Source: a virus. Taken from it: 33,196 nt of DNA. Shown piece after piece: positions 27,684-33,196 of this stretch. The stretch's first letter is position 1. Each line of letters begins with the position of its first letter. The position numbers were made by a program, and so were the translations under genes. A model generated the notes under the pieces. It was not told the origin of the DNA. It did not search any database and saw nothing but the letters and a program-made list of their open reading frames with translations. The stretch is from positions 1 to 33,196 of the IMG/VR virus record IMGVR_UViG_3300010403_000356. One strand, given 5' to 3'.

Positions 27684-27831
27684 CGGTAGGCTCCTTTTCG
27701 CGCTGATACTTCTCCAGCAGCAAACCGGCGAGATTGGATACTGACCGCTTTTCCTCACGGGCCAGTTCCTCGACGCGTTCCTTTGCGGATGTTTCGAGCG
27801 TGATCCGCAGGTGGATAGATTCGGTTGCCAT
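27670..27831 (-). CDS. Ribbon-helix-helix DNA-binding protein, 53 aa
   Basis: The product reads MATESIHLRITLETSAKERV, EELAREEKRSVSNLAGLLLE, KYQREKEPTDEPR. An N-terminal beta ribbon (IHLRITL) followed by two helices with 'RSVSNLAGLLLEKY' is the Arc/CopG (RHH) pattern. It is the first gene of the cargo operon and probably regulates it. Repeats in the 70-bp region upstream fit an RHH operator. No Shine-Dalgarno is visible before the ATG. Confidence 0.75.
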   Translation of the reverse strand: MATESIHLRITLETSAKERVEELAREEKRSVSNLAGLLLEKYQREKEPTDEPR

Positions 27832-27837
27832 GTCGTG

Positions 27838-27889
27838 GACAAGAAGGAACTGATTTGAACTCTCTTGTCAATGGAATGAGCGATAGTTC
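27838..27889 (-). promoter_or_regulatory. Control region of cargo operon and large terminase
   Basis: An inverted repeat GACAAGA/TCTTGTC (27838-27844, 27863-27869) encloses direct repeats GAACT at 27847 and 27857 (10 bp apart); an inverse copy AGTTC lies at 27885-27889. A minus-strand TTGACA (27871-27866) could be the -35 of the cargo operon. The matching -10 (TCCTTC) is poor, and the start would be nearly leaderless. Ribbon-helix-helix proteins often bind such helically phased direct repeats. Confidence 0.45.
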
Positions 27890-27900
27890 ACAAAATAGAT

Positions 27901-29583
27901 GTGGACGCCTATGTTGCGGCCATGAACGTCTCTCAAAGCGCCCTCGTCACGCTCGCGAAGGCCGCCAAGCGCATCAAGGAAATCCGTGAGGCCGAAAGGC
28001 TCGAGGATTCGTTCTACGAATTCGTCAAAGCCGCGTGGCACGTGTTCGACCCGGCCGATTTCGTCGGAAATTGGCACCTTGAAGACCTCTGCGACCATCT
28101 CGAAGCGGTCGCGCGCGGCTATGCGAGCCGACTTTTGATCAACGTGCCGCCCCGAACAGCCAAAACGAACATCACGTCGATATGTTTTGTCGCATGGGTA
28201 TGGGCGCAGCGCGAAAAAGGGCCGCTGATGGGCCCGCAGGTCTCGTTTTTCTACGCCTCATATGCCGAACGGCTCGCGCTCGAGCACTCATTGAAGTGTC
28301 GCCGCCTGATCGAATCGCGCTGGTATCAAAAACATTGGGGATCGCGCTTCAAATTGATGGCTGACCGCAACACGGCGAGCCATTTCGAGAACGACAAGGG
28401 CGGATACCGCATGGCGTCGTCGGTTGACGCCCGCGCGACGGGCTATGGCGCCGATCTCCTCGTCGCCGACGACCCCCATCTGGTCAAAGAGGCCGAATCC
28501 GAACTGGTGCGAGAGAGCGTCGTGCGCTGGTGGTCGGAAACGATGCCGTCCCGCCTCAACAATCGACAGACCGGCGCGATGATCGTGGTGATGCAGCGCG
28601 TCCATGAGGGTGATTTGGCCGGCCACATCCTCGCGAACGACCTCGGATACGTCCATTTCTGCGTTCCCATGTCCTACGTGCCGTGCCAGCACGTAAATGT
28701 TTGGAACGGCGACAAAATCGAGACCGTAATCGGCGAAGAAGTCGATGAAATCGATGAGGAAAGCGTCTTTTGGGTCGATCGCCGACGGGAAGACGGCGAT
28801 TTGCTCTGGCCGGAGCGATTTCCGGCCAGTGAAGTCGCCAAAATCGAGAAGGAGCTCGGGCCATACGCCTATGCCGGGCAGTTTCAGCAGGACCCGGCGC
28901 CGCGCGGCGGCGGCATCATCCGAACGGAGTGGTGGCAGCCTTGGGATAAGGAGACCGCGGAGGAAAACGGCTGCGTTCCCGAGAAATATCCGGGCTTCGA
29001 ATACATTCTGGCCGCGCTCGACACCGCGTTGACGGAAAAAGAGGAAAACGATCCGAGCGCCATGACGATTTGGGGGATCTGGCGGGATCCGAATGGAAAC
29101 CCGAACATCTTTCTGATGTACGCATGGGCTGAGCGCTACCAGATCCATGATCTGGCCCGGCGCGTCGGTGAAGATTGCAAGCGGTTCAACGTCGATCGCG
29201 TCATCATCGAAAACAAAGCGGCCGGCCACAGTGTTTCCCAGGAACTGGTGAGGCTATTCGGTCCATCGGAGTTTGGTATTGAACTCGTCGACCCGCGGAC
29301 CGGGTTCATCCGCAGCCCGGACAAAGTCGCCCGCCTGCAAAGCGTCGTCTACCTGTTTAGCGAGGGGCTGGTGTACGCGCCCGATAAATCGTGGGCGGAT
29401 GACGTGATCAAGCAGTGCGCGACCGTCCCGCGATCGGTCCATGACGATTTGGCCGACACCGTAAGTCTGGCGTTGCTCTATCTGCGCCGCTCCAACCTGA
29501 TCATCCGGCGCGAGGAGCAGGCACTCGAACTGGAGGATGAGACCAAATACCGGCCCCGGAGCGGTTCGCTTTACCCCGTCTAG
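27901..29583 (+). CDS. terL: Terminase large subunit
   Basis: In the 560-aa protein, Walker A is VPPRTAKT (residues 82-89) and Walker B is DLLVADDPH. The coupling strand MIVVMQRVHEGDLAGHIL is typical of TerL ATPases. The C-terminal nuclease domain has an ILAALDTA acidic strand, VDRVIIENKAAG and an acidic HDDLADTVSLALLYL near the end. It pumps DNA into the prohead and cuts it. The start is uncertain: GTG at 27901 or ATG at 27922 (MNVSQSALV); neither has a clear ribosome-binding site. The gene is separated from small terminase by the cargo operon and a terminator, so it needs its own promoter or read-through. Confidence 0.92.
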   Translation: MDAYVAAMNVSQSALVTLAKAAKRIKEIREAERLEDSFYEFVKAAWHVFDPADFVGNWHLEDLCDHLEAVARGYASRLLINVPPRTAKTNITSICFVAWVWAQREKGPLMGPQVSFFYASYAERLALEHSLKCRRLIESRWYQKHWGSRFKLMADRNTASHFENDKGGYRMASSVDARATGYGADLLVADDPHLVKEAESELVRESVVRWWSETMPSRLNNRQTGAMIVVMQRVHEGDLAGHILANDLGYVHFCVPMSYVPCQHVNVWNGDKIETVIGEEVDEIDEESVFWVDRRREDGDLLWPERFPASEVAKIEKELGPYAYAGQFQQDPAPRGGGIIRTEWWQPWDKETAEENGCVPEKYPGFEYILAALDTALTEKEENDPSAMTIWGIWRDPNGNPNIFLMYAWAERYQIHDLARRVGEDCKRFNVDRVIIENKAAGHSVSQELVRLFGPSEFGIELVDPRTGFIRSPDKVARLQSVVYLFSEGLVYAPDKSWADDVIKQCATVPRSVHDDLADTVSLALLYLRRSNLIIRREEQALELEDETKYRPRSGSLYPV

Positions 29584-29642
29584 CGCAATAGCAATTGCCG
29601 TGGTAATGTATTGAGCGCTCGTTCAAAATTTGGAAAGGCCAT

Positions 29643-32126
29643 ATGGCCGCGCCGATCAGCCTTCGCATAGTCGATCCCGAGAAGCCACAGGACGAACTCG
29701 CCCCGGCGACGTTCGACCTCGGGGAGGGCGATTCGGCGGTCAAGATCAACGCCGACGGTGTGGCCGTTATCGAGAACGCCGACGGCAGCGTCACCTACGA
29801 TGAAAATCCCGATCTCAGTACGACGGAACCGGACGGCGCGGATTTTTATCGCAACATCGCCAAAGAGATAGAAGATACGGAACTGACCCAGATCGCATCC
29901 GAACTGTTGACCGGGATCGAACTGGATCAGCAGTCCCGGAAGGACTGGATGCAGACGCGCGCCACCGGGATCAGGCTGCTCGGGCTGAAGATCGAGGAGC
30001 CACGCGGCGACATGGGCGCTTCGTCTGCGCCGCTGGAGGGGATGTCGACCATCCGTCACCCGCTGCTGCTCGAAGCCACGATCCGCTTTCAGGCGACTGC
30101 GCGCGGCGAATTGCTGCCTTCTTCCGGTCCGGTGAAGGTCCGCAATGACCTGCCGATGCCGCCGGATGTGCCGGCCCCGCCGCCCGGCGCGCCGCCCGCG
30201 CCAGAGGCCCCGCCGCAGATGGGCGACAATGGCGGTCCGCCGCTCGCGCCCGAAGGGCAGGCGATGGACGATCTCGGCGACGCGCTCGAAAAGGACATGA
30301 ACCATTACCTAACGGTGACGGCGACTGAATACGTTCCGGACACCGATCGGATGCTGTTCTACGTCGGCTTCGGCGGTGACGGCTTCAAGAAGGTCTACAA
30401 CTGCCCGCTGCGCCGGCGCCCGGTGTCGGAATCGGTGGATGCCGAGGACATCATCATATCGAACGCCGCGACCGACATGCGTAACTGCGGCCGGGTCACG
30501 CACCGCATCAAGATGCGTCCGTCGATCCTCAAGCGGATGCAGATCATCGGCGCCTACCGCGACGTGGCACTGACTGCGCCGAACCCGTCCACGCAGACCA
30601 CGGCACCGGAAAAGGAAAAGGCAGAAGTCGGCGGCTACAAGGTGCAGCCGATGCAGCCAAAGGACGCCGAGTACGAGGTCTATGAGTGCTATTGCGAGCT
30701 CGACATCGCTAAATTCGCGCCGAAGCAGTTCAAGGACAAGGGCCTGCCGCTTCCGTATGTGGTGACGCTTGAAAAGGACAGCCGCCAGGTGCTGGCCGTC
30801 CGCCGGAATTGGGATGAAGACGACGAGCAGGCGCTCGCCAAGCAATTCTTCGTCCAGTTCCCGTTCATTCGCGGCCTCGGCTTCTACGGTCTCGGCCTGA
30901 TCCATATTCTCGGCAACGTGACGATGGCGCTGACCGCGATCTGGCGGATCATGATCGACAACGGCATGTTCGCGAACTTCCCGGGCTTCCTGTTCGCCAA
31001 GGCCGCCGGCCGGCAGAATACGAACCAGATACGGGTCCCACCCGGCGGCGGTTTCCCGGTCGACGTGCCTCCCGGCATGAGCATCCAGAATGCGTTCATG
31101 CCGCTTCCGTACAAGGAAACCGGCGCGGCGTTCACCGGGCTGGCCGCGCATATCGAGGAAGTCGGCCAGCGCCTCGGTCAGACCGCCGACGTCAATATCG
31201 GCGAAGGCAAACAGGACATGCCGGTCGGCACCACGATGGCGCTGATCGAGCAGGCCACCAAGATCATGGACTCCGTCCACAAGCGGCTGCACGCCGCGCA
31301 GATGGAGGAGTTCGGACTGTTGAAAGAGCGTTTCCGCGAAGACCCGGAGGCATTCTGGCGCCACAACAAGAAGACCCATCGTCCGGCTCGGAAATGGACC
31401 GAGGAGCAGTTCCGGGAGGCACTGGAGCAGCGCGAACTCGTCCCCGTCGCCGATCCGAACAACCCGACGAGTCTGCACCGCATTGCCAAGGCCACCATCA
31501 TCGACATGCTGGTGAGCAAATATCCGATGGACATGGACAAGCGCGCCGCACTGAAGCGGATCATGCGCATTGCGGACATCGACGCTGATGGGCTGATGAC
31601 GGCGCAGACCCAGCAGCCGCCTCCGGACCCGCGGATGGAAGCGATCAAGGCCAAGGCGATGGCCGAGCAGATGAAGGCAGAGATCGCCAAGGCCAAGGTG
31701 CTGATCCAGGCCCAGACCTCGCAGATGACCTTCGCCGACAAGGAGAAGGAGCGCGAGTTCAAGAAGGGTATTGCCGCTTTCGAGGCCCATCTCGAGCAAC
31801 TTCGCGTGCATGCCGACCTGATGCTCAGTCAGGACGAGATCAAGCGCGCCAACATGCAGACGCACGCGGATATCGCCGGCCAGAACGCCGAACTCACGCA
31901 CAACATCATCTCGAGCGAAACCAGCCATCGCATGGAGATGCAGCAGGACGCGGATCGGCACGCTCAGCAGATGGAAGCCGATCGCGCGCGTACTGCACTG
32001 CAACTCAGCACCGAGGAGGCGCGCGGCCAGCAGCAACTGGAATTGGCCCGCGAGAAGAACGACGCCCAGATCGAGCAGCAACGGAAGATGAATGCGCTGC
32101 GACCGAAACCGAAAGGGGACAAGTGA
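29643..32126 (+). CDS. Large portal protein with C-terminal coiled coil, 827 aa
   Basis: A GGAAAGG ribosome-binding site precedes ATG 29643. Early residues include a Pro-rich loop (VPAPPPGAPPAPEAPPQ, then MGDNGGPPL) at about 175-200. The core (DRMLFYVGFGGDGFKKVYNC, AEDIIISNAATDMRNCGRVT, GLGLIHILGNVTMALTAIWR) matches the long portal proteins of podovirus-like phages from memory. Residues 655-820 are Gln/Glu/Lys/Ala-rich and strongly coiled-coil (barrel-type extension). It forms the dodecameric DNA gate at one capsid vertex, partner of the large terminase encoded just upstream. Family level is certain enough; exact subtype is not. Confidence 0.85.
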   Translation: MAAPISLRIVDPEKPQDELAPATFDLGEGDSAVKINADGVAVIENADGSVTYDENPDLSTTEPDGADFYRNIAKEIEDTELTQIASELLTGIELDQQSRKDWMQTRATGIRLLGLKIEEPRGDMGASSAPLEGMSTIRHPLLLEATIRFQATARGELLPSSGPVKVRNDLPMPPDVPAPPPGAPPAPEAPPQMGDNGGPPLAPEGQAMDDLGDALEKDMNHYLTVTATEYVPDTDRMLFYVGFGGDGFKKVYNCPLRRRPVSESVDAEDIIISNAATDMRNCGRVTHRIKMRPSILKRMQIIGAYRDVALTAPNPSTQTTAPEKEKAEVGGYKVQPMQPKDAEYEVYECYCELDIAKFAPKQFKDKGLPLPYVVTLEKDSRQVLAVRRNWDEDDEQALAKQFFVQFPFIRGLGFYGLGLIHILGNVTMALTAIWRIMIDNGMFANFPGFLFAKAAGRQNTNQIRVPPGGGFPVDVPPGMSIQNAFMPLPYKETGAAFTGLAAHIEEVGQRLGQTADVNIGEGKQDMPVGTTMALIEQATKIMDSVHKRLHAAQMEEFGLLKERFREDPEAFWRHNKKTHRPARKWTEEQFREALEQRELVPVADPNNPTSLHRIAKATIIDMLVSKYPMDMDKRAALKRIMRIADIDADGLMTAQTQQPPPDPRMEAIKAKAMAEQMKAEIAKAKVLIQAQTSQMTFADKEKEREFKKGIAAFEAHLEQLRVHADLMLSQDEIKRANMQTHADIAGQNAELTHNIISSETSHRMEMQQDADRHAQQMEADRARTALQLSTEEARGQQQLELAREKNDAQIEQQRKMNALRPKPKGDK

Positions 32127-32326
32127 TGGCACATCCTTACGATTCTGAAGCAAAGACCGGTCAGGAGCGCGCGAAGTCCCGCTACGACTTCCCGCCCAAT
32201 AATTCCGCGCCGAAGGGCGTCGTTTATGAGGACGCGAAGGTCGAATCCCGGGGCGAGAAGGCCGAGGACAATTTCATCGGCGCGCCGGCGCGGCAGGTCT
32301 CGGAAACCGGAAAGGTGAGGAAATAG
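32126..32326 (+). CDS. Hypothetical 66-aa phage protein after portal
   Basis: ATG 32126 overlaps the portal stop (TGATG), with AAAGGGG upstream. The protein is hydrophilic: MAHPYDSEAKTGQERAKSRY, then VVYEDAKVESRGEKAEDNFI. It is likely disordered or a small assembly factor. Unknown function. Confidence 0.7.
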   Translation: MAHPYDSEAKTGQERAKSRYDFPPNNSAPKGVVYEDAKVESRGEKAEDNFIGAPARQVSETGKVRK

Positions 32327-32328
32327 CT

Positions 32329-32832
32329 ATGCACCCATTTCATGCACACCGCGAACATCAGGCCAGTCATCGGCGCGTCGCAACGCGCCTCAAGGATCAC
32401 CCCGGTGGCGCGATGAAGCACGCCGATGGCGGCGCATTCAGCAAGGTCACCAGCAAAACCGCAGCCGCGAGCCACGATAGCAGCGTCGAGGGTAAGGCGT
32501 CCCCGAAGCGCTATGCCCGCGGCGGCAAGGTCAAGGGCGCGACCACGAACATCGCGATCGTGCTGCCCGGCGGGAAGGGCGAGGGATCGGATATGCCGGG
32601 CCCGATGGCCGGCGGACCGCCCCCGATGCCGGGCCCGGGCCTGCCGCCCGGTGGCCCGCCTCCAGGAATGCCGATGCGCGCGAGCGGCGGCCGGGTTGGC
32701 GGCGAATCGACCAAGGAGAACATTTCCAAGATGGCATCGCGCGCCAAGGCGAACAGTTATTTCCGTGGCGGCGCGGCGACCGGAGTCGGTCGGGAAGAGA
32801 AGGCTGCGCGCATGAAACGTAAGGGAAAATGA
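32329..32832 (+). CDS. Gly/Pro-rich basic phage protein, 167 aa
   Basis: The protein begins MHPFHAHREHQASHRRVATR, with a GTGAGG ribosome-binding site. A segment KRYARGGKVKGATTNIAIVL is followed by a Pro/Gly repeat region (PGPMAGGPPPMPGPGLPPGG) and a basic C-terminus (AARMKRKGK). From memory, comparable 'ARGG..KG.TTN..I' proteins follow portal genes in alphaproteobacterial podovirus-like prophages. It is probably an assembly or scaffold-associated protein; function not established. Confidence 0.7.
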   Translation: MHPFHAHREHQASHRRVATRLKDHPGGAMKHADGGAFSKVTSKTAAASHDSSVEGKASPKRYARGGKVKGATTNIAIVLPGGKGEGSDMPGPMAGGPPPMPGPGLPPGGPPPGMPMRASGGRVGGESTKENISKMASRAKANSYFRGGAATGVGREEKAARMKRKGK

Positions 32833-33038
32833 CGGCGATCAAGAGCCAGCACTCGCGAATTTTCGAGCATAGCCTCGCCGCGCGTCGGCAGGAACTGCTC
32901 GAGTCGTTGGCCTCCGGTCTCGACGTAAACACCTATTGGCGGCTCGTGGGCCAGATCCAAGGCCTCGACGATGCCGTGAAGATATCCGAAGAATCCGATT
33001 TCAAAATCAGTGGAGACGAACCAGATGCCGGTGCTTAG
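32829..33038 (+). CDS. Small helical phage protein, 69 aa
   Basis: The protein is MTAIKSQHSRIFEHSLAARR, then QELLESLASGLDVNTYWRLV, GQIQGLDDAVKI. The pattern 'L..GL....Y...VG.I.GL.DA' is that of a widespread small phage protein encoded between portal and coat genes (from memory), of unknown function. Its ATG overlaps the preceding stop by 4 nt, and it overlaps the next gene by 14 nt. Confidence 0.7.
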   Translation: MTAIKSQHSRIFEHSLAARRQELLESLASGLDVNTYWRLVGQIQGLDDAVKISEESDFKISGDEPDAGA

Positions 33039-33196
33039 CGCCCCGAAGATTGAACAGCTTTCGCAGGCCCAGAATCCGAAGCAGGCGATCATCGCCGCGG
33101 TGGGTGACTTGTCCAAAGTCGATGTGTTTTCCGACCTCGTACTGGTGGCGACCTTCATCCGTTCCGAGAAGACCGCCGGCGGCATCATCCGCCCGC
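33025..33196 (+). CDS. GroES-like co-chaperonin, N-terminal part (cut by window edge)
   Basis: The 57 visible residues begin MPVLSAPKIEQLSQAQNPKQ and end VLVATFIRSEKTAGGIIRP. The last part matches the GroES roof-strand/mobile-loop region (typically 'D.VLVK......KT.GGII.P'). A GGAG ribosome-binding site lies about 9 nt before the ATG. GroES caps the chaperonin GroEL; phage versions such as T4 gp31 are needed to fold the major capsid protein. The N-terminal 35 residues are longer than in cellular GroES. Its site just before the expected coat genes fits a capsid-folding role. Confidence 0.7.
   Translation, partial: MPVLSAPKIEQLSQAQNPKQAIIAAVGDLSKVDVFSDLVLVATFIRSEKTAGGIIRP

Larger units (their letters stand above)
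18180..27831 (-). other. Cargo operon: putative nonulosonic-acid-like sugar and surface-glycan module
   Basis: Fourteen genes on the minus strand run opposite to the flanking structural genes. Ten junctions are exact 4-nt overlaps, two overlap by 14 and 19 nt, and one has a 26-nt gap. Order of transcription: ribbon-helix-helix protein, 52-aa protein, GNAT, 62-aa protein, 89-aa membrane protein, methyltransferase, Gfo/Idh, cytidylyltransferase-aminotransferase, PseB-like dehydratase, methyltransferase, DegT aminotransferase, 57-aa protein, NeuB-like synthase, Wzy/WaaL-like protein. Confidence 0.7.

Noticed and set aside
18161-27878. ATGGAATG at both ends of the cargo block as a possible insertion-site repeat
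   Set aside because: Only 8 bp, with no inverted repeats, transposase or integrase nearby; a chance match is plausible.
28288-29229. 313-aa minus-strand frame opposite large terminase
   Set aside because: Shadow of terL, which has clear Walker motifs on the plus strand.
30309-32153. 614-aa minus-strand frame opposite the portal gene
   Set aside because: His/Leu/Arg-rich composition typical of an antisense shadow in GC-rich coding DNA; the portal frame has domain features and a ribosome-binding site.
1-33196. CRISPR arrays, tRNA genes, insertion sequences, integrase or att sites
   Set aside because: Looked for by eye and none seen: no regularly spaced long repeats with unique spacers, no cloverleaf-like segment noticed, no transposase or recombinase motifs.

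Overview
This window is almost entirely the genome of a temperate, tailed double-stranded DNA phage (or prophage) of an alphaproteobacterium. A GapR/DUF2312 protein, a DUF1376 replication protein, the high GC content and several small phage proteins of a rhizobial type point to Hyphomicrobiales (Bradyrhizobium or relatives). That is inference from gene content; no host gene, tRNA, integrase or attachment site is visible. Only the first and last genes are cut by the window edges.

Layout. (1) 1-5289, minus strand: a leftward early operon of about 17 tightly overlapping genes. It includes a Sak4/RecA-like ATPase and a RecE-like PD-(D/E)XK nuclease (a recombination pair), many small unknown proteins, and several hydrophobic microproteins of 29-43 aa. 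(2) 5290-5802: a lambda-like immunity region. A short XRE repressor gene (minus) lies between two mirror-image operator/promoter sets built on the dyad ACCTAAATTTGGGT. (3) 5803-12281, plus strand: a rightward early operon with a YdaS/Cro-like protein, an HTH protein, GapR, RusA resolvase, an orphan N6-adenine-type methyltransferase, a Vsr/DUF559-like nuclease, a DUF1376 replication protein, a T7 gp4-type primase-helicase split over two reading frames, and a LuxR-type HTH protein. (4) 12278-15513, minus strand: a second leftward block with a TetR regulator, endonuclease VII and many small unknowns. Its divergent control region (15514-15663) carries two perfect palindromes. (5) 15664-18143, plus strand: an HTH-like protein, a 58-bp imperfect palindrome, the small terminase, a repeat-rich 470-bp non-coding stretch, a membrane protein and a coiled-coil protein, ending at a strong intrinsic terminator. 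(6) 18180-27831, minus strand: a 9.6-kb, 14-gene cargo operon for an activated, modified sugar, resembling the pseudaminic/legionaminic (nonulosonic) acid pathway. (7) 27901-33196, plus strand: large terminase, a large portal, three small proteins and the start of a GroES-like co-chaperonin.

The most striking item is the cargo operon. It sits between the small and large terminase genes and runs against the late genes. A 53-aa ribbon-helix-helix protein heads it, and ten of its gene junctions are exact 4-nt overlaps. It encodes a GNAT acetyltransferase, two SAM methyltransferases, a Gfo/Idh oxidoreductase, a cytidylyltransferase fused to a class III aminotransferase, a PseB/FlaA1-like dehydratase, a DegT aminotransferase, a shortened NeuB-like synthase and an O-antigen polymerase/ligase-like membrane protein. 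No glycosyltransferase, flippase or UDP-sugar hydrolase is recognisable in it. The simplest reading is lysogenic conversion: the prophage alters a host surface glycan, drawing on host enzymes for the missing steps. All functions are inferred from motifs read by eye; no searches were run.
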